Shown here piece by piece: positions 37,410 through 47,311 of a stretch of 64,000 nucleotides of DNA. Made by a program: the position numbers and the translations under genes. The stretch is from Pseudomonas denitrificans (nom. rej.) (GTDB lineage: Bacteria; Pseudomonadota; Gammaproteobacteria; Pseudomonadales; Pseudomonadaceae): the NCBI RefSeq assembly GCF_008807415.1, contig NZ_CP043626.1, forward strand, positions 2,604,001 through 2,668,000. Reading direction: 5' to 3'. The stretch's first letter is position 1, and every line of letters starts with the position of its first letter. The notes beneath the pieces were generated by a model that saw only the letters and a list, made by a program, of their open reading frames with translations, was not told where the DNA came from and did no database searches.

Positions 37410-37850
37410 TCAGCGCTGATCGGTGCGGGGGCCCTTCCACAGGGTGAAGATGCCGCTGGCGCGCAGCACCGTGCGATCGCCCACTTTCAACCGGCACTCG
37501 GCGTTGGCGAGACTGCCGCCGAACTTGAGAATCTCCACATGGGCCTCCAGCCATTCGCCCTCGCGCACTGCGCCCAGGTAGTCGAGCCCCAGGCTGACGG
37601 TGATCGGCGGAAATTCCAGGTCGTACGCACGCCGGAACACCACGCCGAAGGCACTGTCGGCCAGGGTGGCGAGGAAGCCGCCATGGACGATGCGCACCGA
37701 GTTGAGCAGGTGTTCGCCGATGCGCACGCCGAGCACCGGCAGCTCGTCATGCAGGTAGAAGCCGCCGCAGTGGCGGGCGAACCCGGGTGGCGTCGGCAGC
37801 GGCGAAAAGCCGCCAGGAACACCCGGCAGAGACGGGTCGATGGCAGTCAT
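37410..37850 (-). CDS. PaaI-type hotdog-fold thioesterase
   Basis: 146-aa hotdog protein. IVHGGFLATLADSAFGVVF is the conserved HGG core with the active-site Asp of PaaI-like thioesterases. It would hydrolyse stalled acyl-CoA and free CoA. ATG 37850 overlaps the ligase stop by one base, so it is coupled to the ligase upstream. Last gene of the long minus-strand operon, followed by a strong hairpin. Confidence 0.85.
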   Translation of the reverse strand: MTAIDPSLPGVPGGFSPLPTPPGFARHCGGFYLHDELPVLGVRIGEHLLNSVRIVHGGFLATLADSAFGVVFRRAYDLEFPPITVSLGLDYLGAVREGEWLEAHVEILKFGGSLANAECRLKVGDRTVLRASGIFTLWKGPRTDQR

Positions 37851-39406
37851 CAGTTCACCGCCCGGCTCTTGCCGGCCCAGAAGGGTTCGCGCAGGTCGCG
37901 CTTGAGGATCTTGCCGGCCCCGGTGAGCGGCAGCGCATCGCGGAACTCCACCGATTTCGGGCACTTGTAGCTGGCGATGTACTCGCGGCAGTAGCGCCGC
38001 AGGTCGTCCTCATCCACCGTTGCCCCCGGCTTGCGCACCACGATGGCATGCACCGACTCGCCCCATTGTTCGTGGGGAATGCCGATCACCGCGCACATCA
38101 GCACTGCCGGATGGCGGGCGACGACGTTCTCCACTTCAGCCGAATACACGTTCTCGCCACCGCTGACGATCATGTCCTTGAGCCGGTCGACGATGAACAG
38201 GTAGCCCTGCTCGTCCATGTAGGCGCCATCGCCGGTGAACAGCCAGCCGTCGCGCAGCGCCCTGGCGGTTTCCTCCGGCTTGTTCCAGTAGCCGAGCATG
38301 ATGTTCGGGCCGCGCACGATGATCTCGCCGACCGTTCCGCGCGGTACCTCTTCGCCCTGCTCGTCAACGATCTTCACGTTGACGCCCAGGCCGGCACGCC
38401 CTACCGAACGGATCAGGCCGCTGGCCCTGGCCTCTGCGCCATGGTTCTGCGGCGGATTGGTGGAGACGATCGGGCAGGCCTCGGTCAGCCCGTAGGAGTG
38501 CGACAGCTGCAGGTTCGGCAAGCGCGCCAGCACCTGCTCGATCATTTCGCCGGCGGTCGGCGAGGCGCCATAGGTCAGGCGCCGCAGCGAGGACAGATCG
38601 TACTGGTCGAACTCGGGGTGAGCCAGCAGGCCGAGGATCATGGTCGGCACCAGGATCGCGTCGGTCACGCCCTCCTCTGCAATCGCGCGCAGCACCGCCG
38701 GCGCATCGAAGGTCGGCTGGATGACATGCGAGCCGCCGGCGATGAAGCCGGAGACCACCCGCGCCAGCCCGGCGATATGGAACAGCGGCATGACGTGCAG
38801 GTCGCGCTGCTCGGCGCCCTGGTGGATTTCCGCCATGCGCTGGATGCATGCCGACCAGAGGTTGAAGTGGCTCTGCATCACGCCCTTGGGAAAACCGGTG
38901 GTGCCGCCGGTGTACATGATGCAGGCAAGGTCGTCGCCGCCACGGCCGGCGTCTTCCACCGGCGTGGCGGCGGCCAGCAGCGTCTCGTAGTCGAGCATCC
39001 CCGGCGGAGCGCCTTTCTCGCCGGCGTAGATGAACACCGGGGCATTGCGCACCTGGGCGCGGATACCCTCGACCAGCGGCAGGAAGTAATCGTCGATCAG
39101 CAGGAAGCGGGTGTTGCAGTCATCCAGCGAGTAGACGATTTCCGGCACGGCCCAGCGGATGTTGATCGGGTTGAGCACGCCACCGCCCCACCAGGTGCCC
39201 TGCATGTATTCCAGGTAACGGTCGGAGTTGAGCGCAAGCATGCTGACACGGTCGTCGGCGACCATGCCCAGGCTGCGCAGGGCACCGGCCAGGCGCGCTA
39301 CGCGCTCGCCGAATTCGCGGAAAGTGCGGCGACGGGCGCCGAAGAGGGTAATGATTTTCTCGGGCGTCTGCTGCAGCGAACGCTGCAGGCCTTGGGTCAG
39401 GTACAT
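37850..39406 (-). CDS. Acyl-CoA synthetase 1 (AMP-forming)
   Basis: 518-aa ANL-superfamily ligase making acyl-CoA from a free acid, ATP and CoA. The AMP-binding P-loop is [11 protein letters not shown]; later motifs are [29 protein letters not shown] and the C-terminal Lys region [15 protein letters not shown]. FadD3/FadD17-like in form, which would fit ring- or side-chain acids, but specificity cannot be read. It is 39 bases after the second ligase gene. Confidence 0.88.
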   Translation of the reverse strand: MYLTQGLQRSLQQTPEKIITLFGARRRTFREFGERVARLAGALRSLGMVADDRVSMLALNSDRYLEYMQGTWWGGGVLNPINIRWAVPEIVYSLDDCNTRFLLIDDYFLPLVEGIRAQVRNAPVFIYAGEKGAPPGMLDYETLLAAATPVEDAGRGGDDLACIMYTGGTTGFPKGVMQSHFNLWSACIQRMAEIHQGAEQRDLHVMPLFHIAGLARVVSGFIAGGSHVIQPTFDAPAVLRAIAEEGVTDAILVPTMILGLLAHPEFDQYDLSSLRRLTYGASPTAGEMIEQVLARLPNLQLSHSYGLTEACPIVSTNPPQNHGAEARASGLIRSVGRAGLGVNVKIVDEQGEEVPRGTVGEIIVRGPNIMLGYWNKPEETARALRDGWLFTGDGAYMDEQGYLFIVDRLKDMIVSGGENVYSAEVENVVARHPAVLMCAVIGIPHEQWGESVHAIVVRKPGATVDEDDLRRYCREYIASYKCPKSVEFRDALPLTGAGKILKRDLREPFWAGKSRAVN

Positions 39407-39445
39407 GCGGGGAATCCTTGGAATTGTTGTTGTCGGGCCCGGCGC

Positions 39446-41173
39446 TCAGGAGGCGTGCCGGGCCATCTCCTGTTCCTGCAGCTCGCGCCAGGCGATCTTT
39501 CCCGTGGCGTTCTTCGGCAGGCTGTCGACGATCTGCGCCAGGCGCGGTGCCTTGTAGGTGGCCATGTGCTCGCGGCACCAGGCGAGCAGCTCCTCGCTGC
39601 TCAGGGTGGACCCCGGCTTCAGGGTGACCACCGCCTTCACCGTTTCGCCGCGGTGGCGATCCGGGGCGGCGATCACGCAAGCCTCGGAGACAGCCGGATG
39701 GCCGTGCAGCAAAGCTTCGACCTCGGCCGGCCAGACCTTGAATCCCGAGGCGTTGATCATTCGCTTGAGGCGGTCGCGCATGAACAGGTAGCCGTCCTCG
39801 TCCATGCTCGCCAGATCGCCCGTACGCAGGAAACGCTTGCCGTCGATGACGATGAAGCTGTCGGCGTTGGCCTGCGGATTGTTCCAGTAGCCCAGCATCG
39901 CCTGGCCGGCGTGAGCGACGATTTCGCCGACCTCGCCCTGGGCGACCGGTTCCAGAGTCTCCGGATCGAGCAGGTGCAGTTCGACGCCGAAAGTCGGGAC
40001 ACCCAGGCAACCGCGCTTTGGCTTGTACAGCGGGTTGGTGCAGAGAAAGGATGCGGTCTCCGTCAGGCCGTAGCCCTCGATGTAGTCGAGGCCGTAGCGC
40101 TGCTTGAGCAGGTCGCTGATGTGCTGCGGCGTGGCCGCCCCGCCGCCGGTGATGATGCGCAGGCTGGAGAGGTCGCGCTGGTCGATGCCGGGCTGCGAGA
40201 AGAAGTCCACCAGCATGGTCGGCAATGCCGCCCAGAAGGTCACACCGTGGCGCTCGATCAGGGTCGCAGCGGTTTCGCGCTCCCAGCGCGGCATCAGCAC
40301 GATGGTGCTGCCATTGAAGATCGCAGCGTTGACGTTGGTCTGCAGGCCGAGCAGGTGGAACAGCGGCGCTACCGCGAGGAACACCGAGGAGGCATTGGTC
40401 GGGCGCCACACCGAGGAGCCGACGAAGGAGGTGCTGACGGTGCGATGGGTGTGCACGCAGGCCTTGGGCTTGCCGGTGGTGCCCGAGGTGTAGGGCAGCA
40501 TGCAGAGGTCGTCGGGGCCGGCGCGATGCGGCGCCGGCGCGTGCTCCTGGGCCAGTGCCGCGGCCCAGCGCTCGCCGCCGGCGACCAGCGGCCGGGGCGA
40601 TGAACGCTGGCGCACCCAGTCGGGAATGTTCAGCCCGGCGTCATCCTCACCCAGCACATCGCCGTAGGCATGCACGACCACGTGCCGCAGCGAGGTGCAA
40701 CCAATCAGCGGGGCGACCTGTTCCACCAGCTCCTCGGCGACGAAGGCCGCCACCGCGCCGCTGTCGCGGACGATGTGTTCCATCTCCTCGAGCAGCAGCA
40801 TGGCGTTGGCCGGCACCAGCACGGCGTCGGCACGCAGGATGGCGAAGTAGGCGGCGATGAACTGCGGGCAGTTCTGGCTGAACACCACCACCCGGTCCCC
40901 GCGCTCCACGCCGCAGACGTTCTGAAGGTAGCCGGCCATGCGCTCGACATCGCGCAGCAGCTCGGCATAACGGTAGGCATTGCCGAAGAACTGCACCGCA
41001 GTCTTGCCCGGATAGCGCCGCGCGGCGGTCTCCAGGTGGTTGAAGATGCTGGTTTGCGGGATGTGCACCTGGCGCGCCGGCAGGCTGGCTGCGTGGCGCG
41101 GATCGGCGGCCAGCGGACTGCTCGGGCGTTCGACCACGCCGGGCGGCGTCGGGTGGGGATGACTGTAGGCCAT
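39446..41173 (-). CDS. Acyl-CoA synthetase 2 (AMP-forming, long-chain type)
   Basis: 575-aa ANL ligase: P-loop YTSGTTGKPKA, then EGYGLTETASF, GKRFLRTGDLASMDEDGYLF and the C-terminal SLPKNATGKIAWREL. An N-terminal extension of about 40 residues precedes the adenylation domain. It differs strongly from ligase 1, so the pair may activate two acids at different stages of the pathway. Confidence 0.88.
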   Translation of the reverse strand: MAYSHPHPTPPGVVERPSSPLAADPRHAASLPARQVHIPQTSIFNHLETAARRYPGKTAVQFFGNAYRYAELLRDVERMAGYLQNVCGVERGDRVVVFSQNCPQFIAAYFAILRADAVLVPANAMLLLEEMEHIVRDSGAVAAFVAEELVEQVAPLIGCTSLRHVVVHAYGDVLGEDDAGLNIPDWVRQRSSPRPLVAGGERWAAALAQEHAPAPHRAGPDDLCMLPYTSGTTGKPKACVHTHRTVSTSFVGSSVWRPTNASSVFLAVAPLFHLLGLQTNVNAAIFNGSTIVLMPRWERETAATLIERHGVTFWAALPTMLVDFFSQPGIDQRDLSSLRIITGGGAATPQHISDLLKQRYGLDYIEGYGLTETASFLCTNPLYKPKRGCLGVPTFGVELHLLDPETLEPVAQGEVGEIVAHAGQAMLGYWNNPQANADSFIVIDGKRFLRTGDLASMDEDGYLFMRDRLKRMINASGFKVWPAEVEALLHGHPAVSEACVIAAPDRHRGETVKAVVTLKPGSTLSSEELLAWCREHMATYKAPRLAQIVDSLPKNATGKIAWRELQEQEMARHAS

Positions 41174-41219
41174 GAAGCCTCCTGTTCACGGGCTGTGGCC
41201 CGCTTGTTGGAATTATGGG

Positions 41220-42451
41220 TCAGAAGCAGGTGTCGCCGTCGAGCAGGCGGCGGGCGATGGTGCGCCGCTGGATTTCCGAGGTGCCGTCGGGGATGCGCAT
41301 GCTGCGGGCGAAACGGAAGCCCTCTTCCAGGCGCAGCTCGTTGGTCAGGCCCATGCCGCCATGCACCTGCATGCAGCGGTCCATCACCCGGCACAGCGCT
41401 TCGGTGGAGGATGCCTTGACGATGGAGACTTCCTTGGTCGCCGGCTGGCCCTGGTCCACCAGCCACGCGCAATGGCGCACCATGCTCTTCACCGCATAGA
41501 TGTCCATCGCGCACTCGGCGAGCATCGCCTGGACCATCTGGTGCTCGGCGATCGGCTGGCCGAAGGTCTTGCGCACCTTGGCGTAGTCCAGCGCCTGGTC
41601 CAGCGCCCAGCGCGCCAGCCCCAGGCAGGACGCGGCCATGCTCAGACGCCCGGCGTTGACGCCTTCCAGCGCCGCCTGCAGGCCGCGATCGAGTGGGCCG
41701 ATGCGCTGGCTGTCAGGCACCCGCACATTGTCCAGCGCGATGATGCCGATGTCCGCGCCCAGGTGGCCCATGATCGGGATCACGCTGGGCACCGAGAAGC
41801 CGGGGTGTCGGTGGCCAGGAAGAAGCCGGTTATACCTCCCTTCCCTGCCTTCACCTTGTCCTCGTCGGTGACGGCGAAGATCATCGCGTAGTCGGCGTAG
41901 GGAGCGTTGGTGATCCACTGTTTGCTGCCGTTGAGCACCCAGTGGTCACCGTCGCGCACCGCGCGGGTGCGCATGGCCAGCACGTCGGAGCCGGCATCCG
42001 GCTCGCTGAGGCCGAAGCAGAGGGTACGCTCGCCGCTGGCGATGGCCGGCAGGTACTCCTCCAGCACCTGCGGCTGCAGGTGGCGAAGCACCGGCGTCAG
42101 GCCGTTGGTGAAGGGCGACGGCAGGATCACCGTCTGGATCAGGTGCCGGGACGGCCCGACATGGGCATTCAGCCGCTCCTGCAGGTAGACCGCCGCCTGG
42201 GCGCCGAGGCCGGCACCACCCAGCGACAGGTCGCCCAGCGCGGTGTAGAAGCCGGCTTCGGCGGAGAGCCGGCGCACCCGCGCGCGCAGCTCCATCACCT
42301 GCGGCGCGTAGCGGCCATCCTCGGTGTACAGGCGGCGTTCGTTGTGCAGCAGGTCAGCGTGCTGCTTCTCCAGCGGCACCACTTCCTGCTCGATGAAGCG
42401 GATCAGCGCGTCGCCTACCGCCACCCAGTCGTCAGGTACGTTGAAATCCAT
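41220..42451 (-). CDS. Acyl-CoA dehydrogenase, one apparent frameshift
   Basis: FAD-dependent dehydrogenase, 410 aa when repaired at G4 41802-41805 (TDTP-GFSVPSVIP). It shows FGLSEPDAGSDVLAMRTRAV, QVHGGMGLTNELRLEEGFRF and the end RIPDGTSEIQRRTIARRLL. Asp replaces the usual Glu of the IYEGT motif. The IPDGTSEIQ form is common in ACAD10/11-like and steroid-type dehydrogenases acting on bulky or branched acyl-CoA. In the long operon between ligase 2 and an SDR. Confidence 0.85.
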
Positions 42452-42464
42452 GGGCTTGCTCTCC

Positions 42465-43382
42465 TCAGACCGGGTCCCAGCCGAACACGTCGGCCGAGGT
42501 ATCCAATGGCAGGAACGACGGCTTGAGCGCCGGCAGCATATGTTCGGCCAGCAACTCCGGTGTCCAGCCCTCGCCGCGGTGCAGCGAACGCAGCGGTCGC
42601 GGCTGGCTCATCAGGAACACCTCGTTGCGGCGCACGGTGAAGACCTGCCCGTTGACCTCGCTGGCCGCGTCGCTGGCGAGAAACACCGCCATGGCGGCGA
42701 TCGGCGCCGGGGTCATCGACTTGACCTTCTCCACCCGCGCGGCCTGGGCCGGGTCACTGGCGGGGATCGAGCCGACCATGCGGCTCCAGGCGAATGGCGC
42801 GATGCAGTTGGAGCGCACGCCATAGCGAACGCCATCCAGGGCGATGGACTTGGACAGCCCGACGATGCCCAGCTTGGCGGCGGCGTAATTGGCCTGGCCG
42901 AGGTTGCCCACCAGGCCGGAGGTGGAGGTCATGTGCACGAAGGCGCCGGACTTCTGCTCGCGGAACCCGGTGATCGCCGCGCGGCTCATGTAGAAGCTGC
43001 CGTAGAGGTGCACGCGGATCACCGCGTCGAATTCCTCCGGGCTCATCTGGTGGAAGATCCGGTCGCGCAGGATGCCGGCGTTGTTCACCACCGCATCGAG
43101 GCGACCGAAACTATCCATGGCCTGCTGGACGATGCGCTGGGCGCTGTCCCACTCCGATACGCTGTCGCGGCTGAGTACCGCTTCGCCACCGGCGGCGCGG
43201 ATCGCCTCGACCACTTCGCGGCCGGGGTCCTCGTCATCGGCCTCGCCGCTGACACTGACACCCACGTCGTTGACCACCACCCGCGCACCCTGCGCGGCCA
43301 TCTGCAGGGCCATCTCGCGGCCGATGCCACGGCCGGAACCGGTGACGATGACGACCTTGCCTTCCATCATCTGCGAACTCAT
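42465..43382 (-). CDS. SDR dehydrogenase (17-beta-HSD4/MFE-2-like)
   Basis: 305-aa short-chain dehydrogenase. Cofactor motif TGSGRGIG, NNAG, and catalytic Tyr/Lys in NYAAAKLGIVGLS. The segment NDVGVSVSGEADDEDPGREV and a C-terminal extension of about 60 residues are typical of the hydroxyacyl-CoA dehydrogenase domain of peroxisomal MFE-2, which oxidises (3R)-hydroxy branched-chain acyl-CoA. That fits the racemase and MaoC hydratases here. 13 bases from the ACAD downstream. Confidence 0.87.
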   Translation of the reverse strand: MSSQMMEGKVVIVTGSGRGIGREMALQMAAQGARVVVNDVGVSVSGEADDEDPGREVVEAIRAAGGEAVLSRDSVSEWDSAQRIVQQAMDSFGRLDAVVNNAGILRDRIFHQMSPEEFDAVIRVHLYGSFYMSRAAITGFREQKSGAFVHMTSTSGLVGNLGQANYAAAKLGIVGLSKSIALDGVRYGVRSNCIAPFAWSRMVGSIPASDPAQAARVEKVKSMTPAPIAAMAVFLASDAASEVNGQVFTVRRNEVFLMSQPRPLRSLHRGEGWTPELLAEHMLPALKPSFLPLDTSADVFGWDPV

Positions 43383-43415
43383 GGGTAACTCCTTCGGATT
43401 CTTGTTCTGGGCGGC

Positions 43416-44570
43416 TCAGCGGAACGCGCTGACGCCGGTGATCTCGCGGCCCTGGATCAGCGCCAGGATGCCGTTCATGCCGTCGGGCACCTGGAACATG
43501 CGGGCGTCGCGCCACATGCGTTCGATGCCCAGTTCCTCGGTGATGCCCATGCCGCCATGCAGCTGCATCGCCAGCCCGAGCGCGCGCTCGCAGGCCTGGG
43601 TGGCGAAGCGCTTGGCCATGGCCGAGCTGCCGTTGGCGCGCTGGCCACGGTCCATCGCATCCAGCGCCTGGTAGCAGAGCAGGCGCGCGCTGACGATCAG
43701 CGTCTGCATGTCCGCCAGGTCCTGCTGCACCAGTTGGTGCGCCGCCAGCGGCTTGCCGAACTGCTCGCGCACGCCGGCATATTCCACGCACATGTCGAAG
43801 GCCTTCTGCGCCAGGTGCACGCACATCAGGCCGATCAGCGGGCGGTTGCCGTTCCAGCCGACGGTAAGAGTCCGGGCGGCATCGCCGGCCTCGCCGATCA
43901 GGTGGCTGCGGGGAATGCGGGTTTCCTCGAACAGCACCTCGCTCAGGTGGCCCTGCTGCAGGCCGGTGACGCCAATCTCGCGCACCTCCACCGTCGACTG
44001 GCTGCGGTCCACCAGGGCACGCTGGGCGATGGGCCGGCCGCGCTCGTCGTTGCCCAGGGTGCAGGAGACGTTGAGCAGGTCGCAGACCGAAGCGTTGGTG
44101 ATCCAGATCTTGCGACCACTGATATAGGCGCTGTCGCCTTCGACCCGCAGGCGGGTCTTCACCGCGTTGGAGTCGGAGCCGGCGTTGACCTCGGAGTTGG
44201 CGGTGCAGGCGATCTTGCGCCCGGCGATCAGGTCCGGCAGGTACTGCGCGGCGATCTCCGGCGGGCAGCCGGAATAGATGCGCGCCACGGTGCCTTCGTG
44301 GGAAATCAGCGACAGCGCGACAATGGCCGGCAGCTGTTCGAGGATCAGCCCGTAGTCGAGCATCTTCAGCCCACCGCCACCGACCTCGACGGGCAGGCGC
44401 GGCGCAGTAATGCCCAGCTCGGCCAAGGCCGCGTAGATCTCCAGCATGGCGCTGCGCGGCAGCGGCTTGTCCACGGGGTGACGGGCGAGCACGGGATCGA
44501 TACGGTCACGCACCATGCGCCGGGCCGCGTCGATCATCATTTCCTGGGATTCATTGGGAGCGAAGTTCAT
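43416..44570 (-). CDS. Acyl-CoA dehydrogenase with unusual C-terminal motif
   Basis: 384-aa ACAD. N-terminal MNFAPNESQEMMIDAARRMV, TANSEVNAGSDSNAVKTRLR in the flavin region, and QLHGGMGITEELGIERMWRD. The C-terminal catalytic loop reads FQVPDGMNGILALIQGRE where IYEGTSEIQR is expected, so the Glu and the TSEI element are both changed. The start ATG 44570 lies inside a longer frame without homology. May act on a bulky acyl-CoA or serve as partner subunit. Confidence 0.83.
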   Translation of the reverse strand: MNFAPNESQEMMIDAARRMVRDRIDPVLARHPVDKPLPRSAMLEIYAALAELGITAPRLPVEVGGGGLKMLDYGLILEQLPAIVALSLISHEGTVARIYSGCPPEIAAQYLPDLIAGRKIACTANSEVNAGSDSNAVKTRLRVEGDSAYISGRKIWITNASVCDLLNVSCTLGNDERGRPIAQRALVDRSQSTVEVREIGVTGLQQGHLSEVLFEETRIPRSHLIGEAGDAARTLTVGWNGNRPLIGLMCVHLAQKAFDMCVEYAGVREQFGKPLAAHQLVQQDLADMQTLIVSARLLCYQALDAMDRGQRANGSSAMAKRFATQACERALGLAMQLHGGMGITEELGIERMWRDARMFQVPDGMNGILALIQGREITGVSAFR

Positions 44571-44586
44571 CGAAGGGCTCTCAGGC

Positions 44587-45390
44587 TCAGTTGCCGGTGA
44601 ATTTCGGCTGACGTTTCTCGGCGAAGGCCTTGCGGCCCTCGATGCGGTCGCGGCTGTCGCGCAGCAGGCCCCAGTGCAGGTTGGCCTGGGCGACGAAATC
44701 GCGCGGCGCCAGGTGGCTGGTTTCCACCGCCAGGCGCTTGATCGCCTGCACTGCCAGCGGGCCGTTGGCGGCAATGGTCTCCGCCAGTTCCATGGCCAGG
44801 GTCAGCAACTGCCCGCGCGGCACGCAGTCGCTGATCAGGCCGATGCGCAGGGCCTGGGCGGCGTCGATGCGCTCGCCGGTCAGGGCAAGCTTCATCGCGT
44901 GGGCCGCCGGGATGGCGCGCAACAGGTACTGCACGCCGCCCACCGCCGGCACGCTGGCAACCCGTGCCTCAGGCAGGGCGAAAGAGGCCTGTTCGCTGGC
45001 GATGCGCAGGTCGCATTGCAGCGCCAGCTCCAGCCCGCCACCCAGGCAGTAGCCATGGATGGCGGCGATCATCGGTTTCCAGATCTCCAGGTCGCCGAGG
45101 TCGATCAGTCGCGTGTAGCCCCCCTCCTCGGCTTCCGCGGTGCGGCTCTTGAAGTTGCCGCTGGCGAAACCGGTGGACGGCGGCAGGGTCGCCTTGAGGT
45201 TGGCGCCGGTGCAGAACGCCTGGTCGCCGGCGCCAGTGAGGACGATGGCGCGCACCTGGTCCTCGTCCTGGGCCGTACCCAGGGCCTTGCGCAGGTGGCG
45301 CAGGTCACCGATGGTCAGGGCATTCATGGACTCCGGTGCATCCAGGGTGATGAGCGCCACGTGACCGATGATCTGGAACTGGATCGCCAT
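44587..45390 (-). CDS. Enoyl-CoA hydratase/isomerase family protein
   Basis: 267-aa crotonase. The oxyanion-hole segment is HGYCLGGGLELALQCDLRIA, and the Glu144-equivalent is present in FALPEARVASVPAVGG. The second acidic residue (Glu164 position) is replaced in SVPAVGG, so it may be a hydratase with altered mechanism. 16 bases after it comes the ACAD, and 3 bases before it the SDR. Confidence 0.87.
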   Translation of the reverse strand: MAIQFQIIGHVALITLDAPESMNALTIGDLRHLRKALGTAQDEDQVRAIVLTGAGDQAFCTGANLKATLPPSTGFASGNFKSRTAEAEEGGYTRLIDLGDLEIWKPMIAAIHGYCLGGGLELALQCDLRIASEQASFALPEARVASVPAVGGVQYLLRAIPAAHAMKLALTGERIDAAQALRIGLISDCVPRGQLLTLAMELAETIAANGPLAVQAIKRLAVETSHLAPRDFVAQANLHWGLLRDSRDRIEGRKAFAEKRQPKFTGN

Positions 45391-45393
45391 GGC

Positions 45394-46155
45394 TCAAGCG
45401 CTCGGGCTGGACAGGGAACGGCCACCGCAGACGTAGAGGGTCTGGCCGGTGATATAGGACGCCTTCGGGTCGGCGAACATCAGCACCGCATGGGCGATGT
45501 CCTCTGGCTTGCCGATGCGGCCCACGGGAATGGTCGCCATGATCTTCGCCCGCTGCTCGTCGGAGAGCGGCGCGAGGATCGGCGTATCGATGGCACCCGG
45601 CGCAATGGCGTTGGCGGTGATGCCGTGCCTGGCCAGTTCGATGGCCAGGGTGCGCGTCAGGCTGATCACGCCGCCCTTGGCCGCCGAGTAGTTGGCCTGG
45701 CCGAAGCCGCCGAGCCAGGCTCGCGAGGAGATGTTGACGATGCGCCCGAAGCCCTGCTCGACCATGCCCGGCACCACGGCCTTGGCACAGAGGAACTGCG
45801 ACTTGAGGTTGACGTCCAGCACCAGGTCCCAGTCCGCCTCGCTCATGTTCACCAGGCGTTTGTCGCGGGTCAGGCCGGCGTTGTTCACCAGCAGGTCCGG
45901 GGTCTTCCAGCGCGCGGCGACCTGGGCCACCGCGGCATTGACCTGGTCGGCGCTGGTGACGTCGACCTTGACGCCCATCAGGCTGTCCGCCTGGGCACCC
46001 GCTTCGGTGACTAATCGCTCCATGGCTTCGCCGTTCAGGTCGAACATGGCGACGGCGTAACCGGCGTCCAGCAAGGCTCGGGTCAGGCCCAGGCCGATGC
46101 CCTGGGCGCCACCGGTAACGATGGCGACCTGTTGGTTCAGGGATGACGTGCTCAT
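45394..46155 (-). CDS. SDR dehydrogenase (FabG-like)
   Basis: 253-aa classical SDR: TGGAQGIGLGLTRAL, NNAG, and NYSAAKGGVISLT with Tyr/Lys. The PG motif ANAIAPGAIDTPIL fits 3-oxoacyl reductase/3-hydroxyacyl-CoA dehydrogenase function. Start ATG 46155 has AGGAG upstream (minus strand GAGGAGACCCAC). Likely a beta-oxidation step. Confidence 0.87.
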   Translation of the reverse strand: MSTSSLNQQVAIVTGGAQGIGLGLTRALLDAGYAVAMFDLNGEAMERLVTEAGAQADSLMGVKVDVTSADQVNAAVAQVAARWKTPDLLVNNAGLTRDKRLVNMSEADWDLVLDVNLKSQFLCAKAVVPGMVEQGFGRIVNISSRAWLGGFGQANYSAAKGGVISLTRTLAIELARHGITANAIAPGAIDTPILAPLSDEQRAKIMATIPVGRIGKPEDIAHAVLMFADPKASYITGQTLYVCGGRSLSSPSA

Positions 46156-46165
46156 GTGGGTCTCC

Positions 46166-47311
46166 TCAGACGCCCAGGATGTGTACGGCGGAAGCCGCGT
46201 GATCGACGCCGGCAATGCCGCCGCCGGTGCATTGGGTCAGCGCCAGCTCGGCGCCCTCGGCCTGGCGTTCGCCGGCGCGCTGCTGCAGTTGCCAGACCGC
46301 CTCGACCATCTGCGCGACGCCGGTGGCGCCCAGCGGATGGCCCTTGGCGAGCAAGCCGCCGGAGGGGTTGACCACGGTCTTGCCGCCCAGTCCGGTAGCC
46401 CCGCTCTTCAGCAGTTCGTGGGCTTCGCCGCGGCCGCACAGGCCGAGGGCGTTGTAGTAGATGAGTTCGGCGATGCTGAAGGCGTCGTGCAGCTCGATGA
46501 CGTCGATGTCGGCCGGCTTCACCCCCGCCTGCCGGTAGGCCAGCGTGGCGGCGCGGGCGGTGATCTCGGCGGACAGGATGTCGTCGTCCGGCTCCTCGGC
46601 GCGGCCGGACTGGATGACCGACGCCAGTACCTGTACCGGGCGCGCCTGCTGCGGCTTGCGGGTGGTCAGCACCAGCGCGGCGGCGCCATCCACCGCCGAG
46701 GGGCAGCATTGCAGCAGGGTCAGCGGGTCGAAGACCGTCCGCGAGTTCAGCACCTCGTCGAGGGAAACCTCGGTGCGGGTCTGCGCGTAGGGGTTGAGCG
46801 CACCGTGGCGGCGGTTCTTCACCGCCACTTCCGCCAGCACCTCGGCACCCACGCCGAACTCGTGCAGGTAGCGGGTGGCACGCATGGCGTAGATCGCCGG
46901 CAGCGCCATGCCGGCACGGGCATAGAGTTCGGTCATGTAGTCGTTGCGTTGCAGCGGGATGGTGCCGCCGCCGAGGCTGGTGAGCTTCTCCACGCCGAAC
47001 ACCACCACGGTGTCGTAGATGCCGGCCTGCAGCGCATGGCAGGCCAGGTGCACGCCGGTGGCGCCACTGGCGCAGGCGTTTTCCACGTTGTAGATCGGCA
47101 GGCCGGACAGGCCCAGGTCGCGCAGCAGCACCTGGCCCAGGACCATGCCGCCGAACACGTTGCAGGCGTAGAAGGCCTGCGGCTCATGCAGTTCGATCCC
47201 GGCGTCGGCCAGCGCCTGCAACACCGACTGCTGGGTGAGATCCTGCAGGGACGCGGTGTGACGGCCGAAAGGCGTCATCGCCACGCCAGAGATATAGACC
47301 GGCTTGTTCAT
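46166..47311 (-). CDS. SCP-x-like thiolase (lipid-transfer-protein type)
   Basis: 381-aa thiolase-fold protein of the SCP-x/Ltp group: NVENACASGATGVHLACHAL with the nucleophilic Cys position, ELHDAFSIAELIYYNALG, then KGHPLGATG and CTGGG. It starts inside the stop of the DUF35 gene (ATGA). DUF35 partners form complexes with such thiolases, acting in thiolysis or retro-aldol cleavage of side chains. This one keeps Cys residues, so thiolysis is possible. Confidence 0.87.
   Translation of the reverse strand: MNKPVYISGVAMTPFGRHTASLQDLTQQSVLQALADAGIELHEPQAFYACNVFGGMVLGQVLLRDLGLSGLPIYNVENACASGATGVHLACHALQAGIYDTVVVFGVEKLTSLGGGTIPLQRNDYMTELYARAGMALPAIYAMRATRYLHEFGVGAEVLAEVAVKNRRHGALNPYAQTRTEVSLDEVLNSRTVFDPLTLLQCCPSAVDGAAALVLTTRKPQQARPVQVLASVIQSGRAEEPDDDILSAEITARAATLAYRQAGVKPADIDVIELHDAFSIAELIYYNALGLCGRGEAHELLKSGATGLGGKTVVNPSGGLLAKGHPLGATGVAQMVEAVWQLQQRAGERQAEGAELALTQCTGGGIAGVDHAASAVHILGV

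Noticed and set aside
37787..40603. Plus-strand open frame of 938 aa over the two ligases
   Set aside because: No motif; the minus-strand ligases are certain.
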